64,000 nt of DNA, from positions 56,910 through 120,909 of the forward strand of contig NZ_ATAO01000013.1 of NCBI RefSeq assembly GCF_000455825.1, written 5' to 3'. Made by a program: the position numbers and the translations under genes. A model generated the notes under the pieces. That model made no database searches. It saw only the letters and a program-made list of their open reading frames with translations, and had not been told where the DNA came from. The stretch comes from Microbacterium maritypicum MF109. Lineage in GTDB: Bacteria; Actinomycetota; Actinomycetes; Actinomycetales; Microbacteriaceae. This document shows, in pieces, positions 49,000-56,640 of this stretch (positions are counted from its first letter, which is position 1; each line of letters opens with the position of its first letter).

Positions 49000-49677
49000 T
49001 CAGCTCGCCGCGGCCTGGCGCAGCCAGCGCTCCACGCCCGCGATATGCGCGGTGGCGAGCGAGGTCGCGAGGGCGGAGTCGTGCTGGGCGATCGCATCGG
49101 CGATGGCCCGGTGCTCGGACAGGGTGCGCTCGACCGCGCCGCCCTCGGTGAGGCCGCGCCACACGCGGGCGCGCACGGTCTGGCTGCTCAGATGCTCGAT
49201 CAGACTCGCGAGGTACGCGTTGCCGGACATCGCGACGATCTCGCGATGGAACCGGATGTCGTGGTCGACCAGAGACTCGATGGTCACGGCCGCGTCGACC
49301 GAATCGACCTCGTCCTGCAGCTCGGCGATCTGCTCCTCCGTGCCGAGGGTGGCCGCCAGCCCTGTCGCCTGCGACTCCAGCATGCGGCGCACCGCGAAGA
49401 TCTCGAGCATCGAGTCGTCGTCGTGCATGTCGACGACGAACGCGATCGCCTCCAGCAGCAGATGCGGTTCGAGGCTCGTCACGTAGGTGCCGTCGCCGCG
49501 TCGCACGTCGAGGACCCGGATGACCTCCAGCGCCTTGACCGCCTCGCGCATCGAGCTGCGGGAGAGGCCGAGCCGCTCGGACAGCTCCTTCTCGGGGGGA
49601 AGGCGATCGCCGGGGGCGAGCTCGCCCGCCACGATCATCGCCTTGATCTTCTCGATCGCCTCGTCGGTGACTGCCAT
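49000..49677 (-). CDS. GntR-family regulator, FCD type, probable controller of the L-fucose genes
   Basis: A 225-residue FadR-like regulator. The winged helix is 'EKIKAMIVAGELAPGDRLPPEKELSERLGLSRSSMREAVKALEVIRVLD'. The FCD domain has ligand/metal residues in 'DHDIRFHREIVAMSGNAYL' and 'LSEHRAIADAIAQHDSALAT'. It diverges from the lactonase gene, with an ATTGATCGGATGTC element between the two promoters that resembles the ACATCCGATGT operator between the FAH and dehydratase genes. The ATG at 49677 has TAGGAT six bases upstream. Confidence 0.88.
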   Translation of the reverse strand: MAVTDEAIEKIKAMIVAGELAPGDRLPPEKELSERLGLSRSSMREAVKALEVIRVLDVRRGDGTYVTSLEPHLLLEAIAFVVDMHDDDSMLEIFAVRRMLESQATGLAATLGTEEQIAELQDEVDSVDAAVTIESLVDHDIRFHREIVAMSGNAYLASLIEHLSSQTVRARVWRGLTEGGAVERTLSEHRAIADAIAQHDSALATSLATAHIAGVERWLRQAAAS

Positions 49678-49683
49678 GGCGTC

Positions 49684-49689
49684 ATCCTA
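49684..49689 (-). promoter_or_regulatory. Leaderless-type -10 (TAGGAT) of the FCD regulator
   Basis: On the minus strand TAGGAT ends six bases before the ATG at 49677. Confidence 0.5.
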
Positions 49690-49693
49690 GCGA

Positions 49694-49706
49694 TTGATCG
49701 GATGTC
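49694..49706. promoter_or_regulatory. ATTGATCGGATGT operator-like site (FCD regulator/lactonase)
   Basis: It lies between the two divergent -10 hexamers. Its minus strand GACATCCGAT shares ACATCCGAT with the palindrome at 52531. Confidence 0.45.
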
Positions 49707-49711
49707 TCCGG

Positions 49712-49717
49712 CAGGAT
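49712..49717 (+). promoter_or_regulatory. Leaderless-type -10 (CAGGAT) of the lactonase gene
   Basis: CAGGAT ends six bases before the ATG at 49724. Confidence 0.4.
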
Positions 49718-49723
49718 GGAGCC

Positions 49724-50698
49724 ATGCGCGTTCTCGATTCACACCTGCACCTCTGGGATCCGGGGGTGCTGACCTACACCTGGCTCGAGGGGCCGCTGGC
49801 GTACCGGTTCGCCGACCGGGAGCTGGGGCTCGCCCGCCTGTCCGCCGCGCACCCGGAGAAGTCGGTGTTCGTGCAGGCGGAGACCATCGAAGACGACTTC
49901 CTCGACGAGGTGCAGTGGGTCGCGGGGCTGGCGCCTGCGCTCGGCATCGTCGGGATCGTCGCCGGCATCCGTCTCGACCGGGGAACCGACACGGTCGCGC
50001 ACCTGGAGGGGCTCATGGCCGAGCCCCTCGTCGTCGGAGTGCGGCACAACCTGCAGGGCGAGCCGGACGGACTGGCCGTCTCGGCCGCGTTCGTGACCGG
50101 CGCGCGTGAGGTCGCCGCGCGCGATCTGACCTTCGACGCGTGCGTGCGCGCCGATCAGCTCCCGGAGATCGCCCGTTTCGCCGGTGCGATCCCGGAGCTG
50201 CGGATCGTGCTCGACCATCTCGGCAAGCCTGCCGTCGGCACGGCGGCCTCGCCGCTCCCGCCGTCGGCGGAGTGGGCTCGCGATCTCGCCGAACTCGCCC
50301 GTCATCCGCACACCTTCTGCAAGCTCTCCGGCCTGCCGGGAGAGGCAGGCGGAGACTGGAACGCCGAGCAGCTGGAGCCGTTCCTCGACGTGGCGGCGGA
50401 TGCCTTCGGGATCGAGCGCCTGATGTGGGGGAGTGACTGGCCGGTCTCGGCCATCGGCCCCGCCGAGCCCGGCGACCCGCACGCGCCGGAGGACGGCTCC
50501 GCGACGTACCAGCCCACCGCGCGGTCGCGCTGGGCCGACACCGTCGTGGCGTGGGCGGAGTCGCGGAGCCACGACCTCGACGCCCTCCTGTGGGGGAACG
50601 CCGAGCGGTTCTATCGCACCGCTCAGCCGCGGCAGATCCCGTCTGATGCTGCTCCGCGCTCCGGCCTCCGGGGCTGGATCCGCGGTCACCGCGGCTAG
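49724..50698 (+). CDS. Amidohydrolase-family lactonase (probable L-fucono-1,5-lactonase)
   Basis: A 324-residue amidohydrolase_2 (cog3618) protein. Metal/active-site elements are 'MRVLDSHLHLWDP' (HxH-type), 'VRHNLQGEPDG', 'LRIVLDHLGKP' and 'RLMWGSDWPVS' with the catalytic Asp. Cog3618 enzymes open L-fucono- or L-rhamnono-lactones. The neighbours (fuconate dehydratase, AKR, FucU, SDR, FAH) make L-fuconolactonase the best reading. ATG 49724 sets the family start; 49694 would add a non-conserved leader. It ends near a repeat-rich terminator region. Confidence 0.85.
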   Translation: MRVLDSHLHLWDPGVLTYTWLEGPLAYRFADRELGLARLSAAHPEKSVFVQAETIEDDFLDEVQWVAGLAPALGIVGIVAGIRLDRGTDTVAHLEGLMAEPLVVGVRHNLQGEPDGLAVSAAFVTGAREVAARDLTFDACVRADQLPEIARFAGAIPELRIVLDHLGKPAVGTAASPLPPSAEWARDLAELARHPHTFCKLSGLPGEAGGDWNAEQLEPFLDVAADAFGIERLMWGSDWPVSAIGPAEPGDPHAPEDGSATYQPTARSRWADTVVAWAESRSHDLDALLWGNAERFYRTAQPRQIPSDAAPRSGLRGWIRGHRG

Positions 50699-50715
50699 CC
50701 CGGCTTTCCTGCGGC

Positions 50716-50862
50716 TCCGGTCTCGGTTGCTGCCGTGGGGTCGGTCTCGGTGGTTCCGGTCGCGGTTGCTGCCGTGGGGCGTCGGTCTCTGCGCTTCCGG
50801 TCGCAATTGTTGCCGCCCTCGCGCGATGGAGGCGGCGTCAACTGCGACCGGAACGCAGGCGG
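50716..50862. repeat. Intergenic tandem and inverted repeat block (probable terminator region)
   Basis: About 2.5 imperfect copies of a ~40-bp unit begin at 50716, 50754 and 50795, each starting (T/C)TCCGGTC. The third copy faces an inverted copy: 50791-50817 pairs with 50831-50856, with a core of TTCCGGTCGCA. It lies between the convergent lactonase and SDR genes and can fold into a long hairpin. Confidence 0.65.
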
Positions 50863-50865
50863 ATG

Positions 50866-51615
50866 CTACTCCGCGCGCAGGCGCAGCTGGGCCATACCGC
50901 CGTCGACCTCGATGAAGGTGCCGGTGGTCGATCCCGCTGCGGGGCTCACGAGGTAGGCGACCGCAGCGGCGACCTCGTCGGGGCTGACCAGGCGTCCGTG
51001 CGGCTGGCGTGCTTCGAGGGCGGCGCGCTCGGCGGCGGGGTCGGCTGCCGAATCGAGCAGTCGGCCCACCCACGGGGTGTCGGCCGTGCCGGGGTTGACC
51101 GCGTTCACACGGATGCCCTCGCGCAGGTGGTCGGCGGCCATCGCGCGCGTGAGGGCTGCGACGGCACCCTTCGACGCGCTGTAGAGCGCCCGTTGCGGCA
51201 ACCCTGTCGTCGAGGCGATGGATGCCGTGTTGCAGACCGCGGCGGACGGAGACTTCCGCAGCCAGGGGAGGGCTGCCGAGGTGACGCGGGCGATGCCCGT
51301 GACGTTGACCGAGAGCACGCGCGCCCACTCGTCGTCGTCGTTCGCGGTGATGTCGCCCTGGGCGCCGATGCCGGCGTTGTTGACGACGATGTCGATGCGC
51401 CCGAACCGCTCGGCCACGGCGCTCACCGCCGCGTCGACACTCTTGCGGTCGGAGACATCGGCTGTGAAGGCGGCGAAGGCGGGGTCGGCCGCCGTGGTGT
51501 CCCGGTCGAGGACCGCGATGCTCGCTCCGTCGGCGTGCAGACGCTGGGCGATCGCCGCGCCGATCCCTGATGCTCCACCGGTGACGATCGCCACCAGTCC
51601 GTTCAATGCGCTCAC
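50866..51615 (-). CDS. SDR-family dehydrogenase (probable 2-keto-3-deoxy-L-fuconate 4-dehydrogenase)
   Basis: A 249-residue short-chain dehydrogenase. TGGASGIG binds NAD, with an acidic residue in VLDRD; NNAG, the catalytic Ser in NTASIASTTG and YSASKGA follow. 'EVDGGMAQLRL' ends the fold. In the oxidative L-fucose route this step converts 2-keto-3-deoxy-L-fuconate to 2,4-diketo-3-deoxy-L-fuconate. The GTG at 51615 is preferred over ATG 51630: GGAGG is seven bases upstream and it overlaps the FAH stop by four bases (GTGA). Confidence 0.85.
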   Translation of the reverse strand: MSALNGLVAIVTGGASGIGAAIAQRLHADGASIAVLDRDTTAADPAFAAFTADVSDRKSVDAAVSAVAERFGRIDIVVNNAGIGAQGDITANDDDEWARVLSVNVTGIARVTSAALPWLRKSPSAAVCNTASIASTTGLPQRALYSASKGAVAALTRAMAADHLREGIRVNAVNPGTADTPWVGRLLDSAADPAAERAALEARQPHGRLVSPDEVAAAVAYLVSPAAGSTTGTFIEVDGGMAQLRLRAE

Positions 51616-52472
51616 TTCCGGGCCTCCCATGCCACGAACTCCTGCCGTTGACGGCCGAGGCCGTCGATCTCGATCTCGACCACGTCGCCCGCGGCGAGAT
51701 AGGGGTACTTGCCCGACAGGGCGACGCCCTGCGGCGTGCCGGTGAGGATGAGGTCACCGGGCTCCAGCGTCACGTACTGCGAGAGGTGGTGCACGATGTG
51801 CTCGACGGTGAAGATCATGTCGCTCGTGTTCGAGTCCTGCCGCGGCTCGCCGTTCACGAAGCTGCGAAGACCGAGCGCGTGGTGATCCACCTCGTCGGGG
51901 GTGACGAGCCAGGGCCCGGTGGGGTTGAAGCCGGCCGCGATCTTGCCTTTCGACCACTGCCCGCCCGAGACGGCCATCTGGAAGTCGCGCTCGGAGACGT
52001 CGTTCGCGGCGACGAAGCCGGCCACGTGCGCCATCGACTCGTCGGGGGAGTCGAGGTAGGCGGTGCGGGTGCCGATCACGATGCCGAGCTCGACCTCCCA
52101 GTCGGTCTTCTCGCTGCCGCGCGGGATCGTGACCGCATCGTTCGGGCCCACGACCGTGTTCGGCGTCTTGAGGAAGAGGATCGGGATGGTGGGCGGCTCC
52201 GATCCCGACTCGGCGGCGTGAGCGGCGTAGTTCATGCCGATGCAGATCACGGCACTCGGGCGGGCGATCGGGGCGCCGACGCGCAGCGATGCGGCGTCCG
52301 CGAGTTCGGGGAGGTCTCCGGCATCGCGGGCGGCAACGACGCGGTCGACGAAGTCACCCTCGAGGAAATCGCCGTTCACATCGGATGTTACGGGGCGGAG
52401 GTCGAGGTATCGGTCGCCCTCCACGAGGACGGGGATCTCATTCCCGGGGGTGCCGAGCCGCGCGAACTTCAT
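51612..52472 (-). CDS. Fumarylacetoacetate hydrolase-family protein (probable 2,4-diketo-3-deoxy-L-fuconate hydrolase)
   Basis: A 286-residue FAH-domain enzyme. Metal-binding and catalytic parts are 'CIGMNYAAHAAESG', 'DWEVELGIVIGTRTAYL' (E, E), 'GFVAANDVSERDFQM' and 'LILTGTPQGVALSGK'. FAH proteins split C-C bonds in beta-diketones; here the product pair would be pyruvate and L-lactate. An AGGAGAA site precedes the ATG. It is the first gene of a coupled FAH-SDR operon read from the TATACT promoter at 52524-52529. Confidence 0.88.
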   Translation of the reverse strand: MKFARLGTPGNEIPVLVEGDRYLDLRPVTSDVNGDFLEGDFVDRVVAARDAGDLPELADAASLRVGAPIARPSAVICIGMNYAAHAAESGSEPPTIPILFLKTPNTVVGPNDAVTIPRGSEKTDWEVELGIVIGTRTAYLDSPDESMAHVAGFVAANDVSERDFQMAVSGGQWSKGKIAAGFNPTGPWLVTPDEVDHHALGLRSFVNGEPRQDSNTSDMIFTVEHIVHHLSQYVTLEPGDLILTGTPQGVALSGKYPYLAAGDVVEIEIDGLGRQRQEFVAWEARK

Positions 52473-52518
52473 GTTTCTCCTGATCGGTCGGGAGGCCGCG
52501 ATGAGGCGGCCGGTCTCG

Positions 52519-52552
52519 TTGACAGTATAGACATCCGATGTTTACACTCCAA
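52519..52552. promoter_or_regulatory. Overlapping divergent promoters of the fuc genes
   Basis: Rightward: TTGACA (52519-52524), 18 bases, TACACT (52543-52548). Leftward: TTGGAG (52552-52547), 17 bases, TATACT (52529-52524). Both promoters share the same ~35 bases, so one bound regulator can block both. Confidence 0.65.
52531..52541. promoter_or_regulatory. ACATCCGATGT palindromic operator
   Basis: A palindrome (ACAT-CCG-ATGT) in the spacers of both divergent promoters. The related words at 49697 and 57632 suggest control by the FCD regulator encoded at 49000-49677. Confidence 0.6.
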
Positions 52553-52596
52553 GAGATCCGCGCGGAAGAAATCAGCCGCGCATCGAGAGGAATCCC

Positions 52597-53892
52597 GTGA
52601 GCCGTATCGTCGCCCTCGACACCACCGACATCCGCTTCCCCACGTCCCTGAGCCTGGACGGGTCGGACGCGATGAACCCCGACCCCGACTACTCGGCCGC
52701 GTACGTCATCGTGCGCACCGACGCCGACGACGACATCGAGGGCCACGCGTTCGTCTTCACGATCGGCCGCGGCAACGACGTGCAGGTCGCGGCCATCGAC
52801 GCGCTGGCAGGTCACCTGGTGGGTCGCGAGATCGAGCCCCTCCTCGACGACATGGGCGGCACGTTCCGCGACATCATCGGCGACTCGCAACTGCGCTGGC
52901 TCGGGCCGGAGAAGGGCGTCATGCACATGGCCATCGGTGCGGTCATCAACGCGCTGTGGGACATCAAGGCCAAGCGCGCCGGCCTTCCGCTCTGGCAGCT
53001 GCTCGCCCGTATGACGCCGGAGGAGCTCGTCGACCTCGTCGACTTCCGGTACCTCACCAACGCCCTCACCCGCGACGACGCCCTCGAGATCCTGCGCGCC
53101 GCCGAGCCCAGTCGGGCCGAGAGGGAACAGCAACTGCTCGCCTCCGGATATCCCGGCTACACCACGAGCCCCGGATGGCTCGGCTACTCCGACGAGAAGC
53201 TCGAGCGCCTCGCCCGCGAAGCGATGGCCGACGGCTTCACCCAGATCAAGCTCAAAGTCGGCGCCGACCTCGACGACGACATCCGCCGCTTCCGCAAGGC
53301 ACGTGAGGTGTGCGGGCCCGACTTCCCGATCGCGATCGACGCGAACCAGCGCTGGGAGGTGTCGGAGGCTATCGAGTGGGTCAACGCGCTCGCCGAGTTC
53401 CACCCCGCCTGGATCGAGGAGCCCACCAGCCCCGACGACGTGCTCGGCCACGCCGAGATCGCTCGCGGCGTCGCACCGATCCGCGTCGCGACGGGCGAGC
53501 ACGCCCAGAACCGCGTCATCTTCAAGCAGCTGCTGCAGGCCGAGGCGATCTCCGTCATGCAGATCGACGCCGTGCGCGTCGCCGGCGTGAACGAGAACAT
53601 CGCCAACCTGCTGCTCGCCGCGAAGTTCGACGTGCCGGTCTGCCCGCACGCCGGCGGTGTGGGCCTGTGCGAGGCTGTGCAGCACCTGTCCATGTTCGAC
53701 TTCGTCGCCGTCACCGGCACGCGCGAGGGCCGCATGATCGAGTTCGTCGACCACCTGCACGAGCACTTCGTCGTGCCCACCGACATCCAGGGCGGTTCGT
53801 ACATGGCACCCACCGCGCCGGGAACGGGCATGGAGATGAAGGCCGACAGCATCGCGACCTACGCCTGGAAGGGTGCACATGTCGGTGCCTGA
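52597..53892 (+). CDS. fucD: L-fuconate dehydratase (enolase superfamily)
   Basis: A 431-residue mandelate racemase-type enolase-superfamily enzyme that dehydrates L-fuconate to 2-keto-3-deoxy-L-fuconate. Catalytic KxK is in [10 protein letters not shown]. Metal ligands lie in [18 protein letters not shown] and [10 protein letters not shown]. The catalytic His is in [12 protein letters not shown]. The long capping loop '[16 protein letters not shown]' is typical of fuconate dehydratases. The start is a GTG after CGAGAGGAA. The 3' end overlaps the AKR gene by 14 bases. Confidence 0.93.
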   Translation: MSRIVALDTTDIRFPTSLSLDGSDAMNPDPDYSAAYVIVRTDADDDIEGHAFVFTIGRGNDVQVAAIDALAGHLVGREIEPLLDDMGGTFRDIIGDSQLRWLGPEKGVMHMAIGAVINALWDIKAKRAGLPLWQLLARMTPEELVDLVDFRYLTNALTRDDALEILRAAEPSRAEREQQLLASGYPGYTTSPGWLGYSDEKLERLAREAMADGFTQIKLKVGADLDDDIRRFRKAREVCGPDFPIAIDANQRWEVSEAIEWVNALAEFHPAWIEEPTSPDDVLGHAEIARGVAPIRVATGEHAQNRVIFKQLLQAEAISVMQIDAVRVAGVNENIANLLLAAKFDVPVCPHAGGVGLCEAVQHLSMFDFVAVTGTREGRMIEFVDHLHEHFVVPTDIQGGSYMAPTAPGTGMEMKADSIATYAWKGAHVGA

Positions 53893-54865
53893 TCGCGCGG
53901 GAGTGCCTGACCGCCTGACCGTCCCGACGCTCGGCTACGGTGCCGCGAACGTGGGCAACCTGTTTCGGCCGCTGACCGATGACGAGGCCTGGGCCGTGCT
54001 GGATGCCGCGTGGGAGAGCGGCATCCGCTTCTACGACACGGCGCCGCATTACGGGCTCGGACTCTCCGAGCGTCGGCTCGGGGCCTTCCTGCAGACCAAG
54101 CCGCGTGACGAGTACGTGCTCTCGACCAAGGCCGGGCGCCTGCTGCGGCCGAACCCCGACCACGTCGGCGGCGGTCTCGACACCGCGAACGACTTCCACG
54201 TTCCCGATGACCTGCAGCGCGTGTGGGACTTCTCGGAAGCGGGTATCCGCACGAGCGTCGACGAGTCGCGCGAGCGCCTCGGCATCGAGCGCATCGACCT
54301 TCTCTACCTGCATGACCCTGAGCGGCACGACCTCGACCTCGCGCTCGCCGAGGCTCTGCCCGCGATGGAGGGGTTGCGCGCCGATGGCGAGGTGACCGCG
54401 ATCGGCATCGGCTCGATGGTGTCGGATGCGCTCGCGGCGGCCGTGCGCGCGGCCGACCTCGACCTCGTCATGGTGGCCGGTCGCTACACGCTCCTCGAAC
54501 AGCCGGCTGCGGTCGATGTGCTGCCCGCATGCCGCGAGACCGGGACCGGGATCGTGGCGGCATCCGTCTTCAACTCGGGTCTGCTCGCGTCGAGCGAGCC
54601 GCGTCGCGACGGACGCTACGAGTACGGGCAGCTGCCGGACGAGCTGTGGGACCGGCTCGTGCGCATCGCCGCCGTGTGCGCCGACCACGACGTGCCGCTG
54701 CCCGCGGCGGCGATCCAGTTCCCGCTGCAGTCCGACGTCGTGCGATCGGTCGTGGTGGGCGGCAGCCGCCCGGCGCAGCTGCGGCAGAATGCGGAGTACG
54801 CAGCGATCGAGATCCCGACGGCCCTGTGGGAGAACCTGGCGGCGGAAGGGCTCATCCCCGCCTGA
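53879..54865 (+). CDS. Aldo/keto reductase (probable L-fucose dehydrogenase)
   Basis: A 328-residue AKR of the D-threo-aldose/L-fucose dehydrogenase group. Features are '[21 protein letters not shown]' at the N-terminus, catalytic D and Y in [19 protein letters not shown] in LSTKAGRLL and H in [11 protein letters not shown]. It would oxidise L-fucose to L-fucono-1,5-lactone with NAD(P). ATG 53879 has GGAAGGG six bases upstream; two residues earlier another ATG is possible. It overlaps fucD and is followed by FucU. Confidence 0.9.
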   Translation: MSVPDRAGVPDRLTVPTLGYGAANVGNLFRPLTDDEAWAVLDAAWESGIRFYDTAPHYGLGLSERRLGAFLQTKPRDEYVLSTKAGRLLRPNPDHVGGGLDTANDFHVPDDLQRVWDFSEAGIRTSVDESRERLGIERIDLLYLHDPERHDLDLALAEALPAMEGLRADGEVTAIGIGSMVSDALAAAVRAADLDLVMVAGRYTLLEQPAAVDVLPACRETGTGIVAASVFNSGLLASSEPRRDGRYEYGQLPDELWDRLVRIAAVCADHDVPLPAAAIQFPLQSDVVRSVVVGGSRPAQLRQNAEYAAIEIPTALWENLAAEGLIPA

Positions 54866-54912
54866 TCGACCTGTCCCCGGAATCACCCGACGTCTCACCG
54901 AGAGGAGCACTC

Positions 54913-55332
54913 GTGCTCGAAGGAATCCATCCCCTGCTCACCGGAGAGCTGCTGCTGCACCTCGATCGCATGGGACACTCCGATGCCGTGGTCGTCGCCG
55001 ACGCGCATTTCCCGGCATGGGGTCTGGGCGCACGGGTGATCGACCTCCCCGGCACGACGACGCCCGAGGTCGTGGCGGCCATCCGCACGGTGCTCCCTCT
55101 GGATGATGCGCCCGGTATCGACCTGATGACCTCGGCTGACGGCGAGGTGCTCGACGTGCAGAACGAGCTGATGGCCGCGGCGGGGACGGCCGTGGATACG
55201 ACGGCTTTCGTCGAGCGGTTCGCCTACTACGAGGTCGCGAAGGCCGCGTACCTGCTCGTGCGCACGGGCGAGACCCGCAAGTACGGCAACGCGCTGCTGC
55301 GCAAGGGTGTCGTCGGGCACGCGTCGGCGTGA
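54913..55332 (+). CDS. fucU: L-fucose mutarotase
   Basis: A 139-residue RbsD/FucU-fold protein. It contains 'LEGIHPLLTGELLLHLDRMGHSDAVVVADAHFPAWGLG' with the catalytic His and Asp. 'FVERFAYYEVAKAAYLLVRTGETRKYGNALLRKGVVG' is the FucU-type C-terminus, ending in the active-site Tyr/Asn. It speeds interconversion of the L-fucose anomers, feeding the dehydrogenase. The start is a GTG after AGAGGAGC; the long open frame upstream of it is out of the real gene. A hairpin begins at its stop codon. Confidence 0.92.
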   Translation: MLEGIHPLLTGELLLHLDRMGHSDAVVVADAHFPAWGLGARVIDLPGTTTPEVVAAIRTVLPLDDAPGIDLMTSADGEVLDVQNELMAAAGTAVDTTAFVERFAYYEVAKAAYLLVRTGETRKYGNALLRKGVVGHASA

Positions 55333-55359
55333 CGCCGTTCACCACCCGGGAACGGCGTC
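55331..55359 (+). terminator. Hairpin after fucU
   Basis: GACGCCGTTC (55331-55340) pairs perfectly with GAACGGCGTC (55350-55359) around nine bases. The left arm starts at the fucU stop codon. Two GGAGTTG-N-GAAC units follow at ~55413-55440. Confidence 0.65.
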
Positions 55360-55444
55360 GGCGGAGGCGGCCGGATCGGCCGTTTCGACTCTGAGCTGCT
55401 CTCTTCTCCGGAGTTGCGAACACCGGGAGTTGTGAACGCCGAGT

Positions 55445-56446
55445 TCAGCGACCGACGGTCGATTCCCGCACGATGAGCTCGGCAGGGAACGGCGTCGTCG
55501 CAGGCGGGGGAGCCGAGGGATCGGCGAGCTGCTGCAGCAGGGCGGCCCCGGCGGCACGGCCGATCTCGTAGCCGGGCTGCCGCACGCTCGTGAGCGGTAC
55601 GACGCTCTGATGGGCCTGCGCCACGTCGTCGAAGCCGACCAGCGCGATCTCCTCGGGCACGCGGATGCCGTGGCGCAGCAGCGTGGTGAGCACACCGAGC
55701 GCCACCATGTCGTTCGCCGCGAACACGGCGTCGGGTCGTTCGGAGGCGGGCATCGCGATGATCTGCGCGCCGGCCTGCAGGCCGTCCTCTGTCGCCAGGT
55801 GCGGTACCTCGCTCGTGGATACCGTCACGTCGGTGCCGGCCACCGCTTCGCGTAGCCCGGCCAGGCGGTCGTTCGACTGACTCACGGCCGGATTGCCGAG
55901 GAACAGGATGTGCTCTCGCCCGAGTCCGACGAGATGCTCGCCGGCGAGCCGCCCCCCGGCGCGGTCGTCGAACAGCACGGAGGCGACCTTCGACGAGTCG
56001 GGGATCGGGCCCACGACGACCGAACGGATGCCGCGATCGGCGAGCCCCTCCAGGCGCGGCACCACGTCGCCGAGCGGATAGATGACGATGCCCTGCACCC
56101 GGTGCGCCTCGAACATGTCGAGGTTGCGCCGCTCCTGCGCGTCGTCGCGATTGCTGTTGCTGAAGAACAGCGACCAGCCGCCCTCTCGCGCCACGTCTTC
56201 GACCCCACGCGAGAGGTCGTGGAAATAGGGCAGCCAGGCGTCGAGCAGGATGAGCGCGAGAGCCTTGCTCGATCCTGCACGCAGCTGCCGGGCGGATTCG
56301 TTCGGCACGAAGCCGAGTTGTTCGACAGCCGCGCGCACCCGCTCCCGCGTCGCGGCTCCGAGCACGTGCGGATGGTTGAGGTAGTTGGAGACGGTGGAAG
56401 AGGAGACTCCGGCGAGGGCGGCGACGTCCTTGACGCTCGCGGGCAT
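55445..56446 (-). CDS. LacI-family transcriptional regulator
   Basis: A 333-residue repressor. The N-terminal helix-turn-helix is 'SVKDVAALAGVSSSTVSNYLNHPHVLG', with hinge helix 'NESARQLRAGSSK'. The periplasmic-binding-like domain runs to 'FPAELIVRESTVGR'. It faces a D-psicose-3-epimerase-like gene; two operators bracket that gene's promoter, so a ketose or its product is a likely inducer. ATG 56446 follows a GAAGGAGCC site. Confidence 0.9.
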   Translation of the reverse strand: MPASVKDVAALAGVSSSTVSNYLNHPHVLGAATRERVRAAVEQLGFVPNESARQLRAGSSKALALILLDAWLPYFHDLSRGVEDVAREGGWSLFFSNSNRDDAQERRNLDMFEAHRVQGIVIYPLGDVVPRLEGLADRGIRSVVVGPIPDSSKVASVLFDDRAGGRLAGEHLVGLGREHILFLGNPAVSQSNDRLAGLREAVAGTDVTVSTSEVPHLATEDGLQAGAQIIAMPASERPDAVFAANDMVALGVLTTLLRHGIRVPEEIALVGFDDVAQAHQSVVPLTSVRQPGYEIGRAAGAALLQQLADPSAPPPATTPFPAELIVRESTVGR

Positions 56447-56515
56447 GGGGCTCCTTCGTCCGGCCGCGCGGTCGGGGCTCCTGACCACGTCGGCGGCCTC
56501 AGGATATCGGAGGAG

Positions 56516-56529
56516 TTGCAACGTGCCAA
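56516..56529. promoter_or_regulatory. Upstream LacI-type operator
   Basis: TTGCAACGTGCCAA matches the central TTGGCACGTGCCAA of the main operator at 12 of 14 positions. It lies just upstream of the -35 of the epimerase gene. Confidence 0.6.
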
Positions 56530-56537
56530 GAAAGTTC

Positions 56538-56567
56538 TTGACAGGCCTCGTCCGCCCGACGTAGCGT
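56538..56567 (+). promoter_or_regulatory. Promoter of the epimerase gene
   Basis: TTGACA (56538-56543), an 18-base spacer and TAGCGT (56562-56567); start expected near 56574, at the edge of the main operator. Confidence 0.6.
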
Positions 56568-56577
56568 GACTCGCACA

Positions 56578-56603
56578 CCGGGGTTGGCACGTGCCAACCC
56601 CGG
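56578..56603. promoter_or_regulatory. Main LacI operator, 26-bp perfect palindrome
   Basis: The palindrome is centred on CACGTG with a TTGGCACGTGCCAA core and CCGGGG/CCCCGG flanks. It sits directly downstream of the predicted transcription start of the epimerase gene. Confidence 0.85.
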
Positions 56604-56640
56604 ACGGCGACGGTGCCGCACACCCGCTGGGAGAGGTCTC

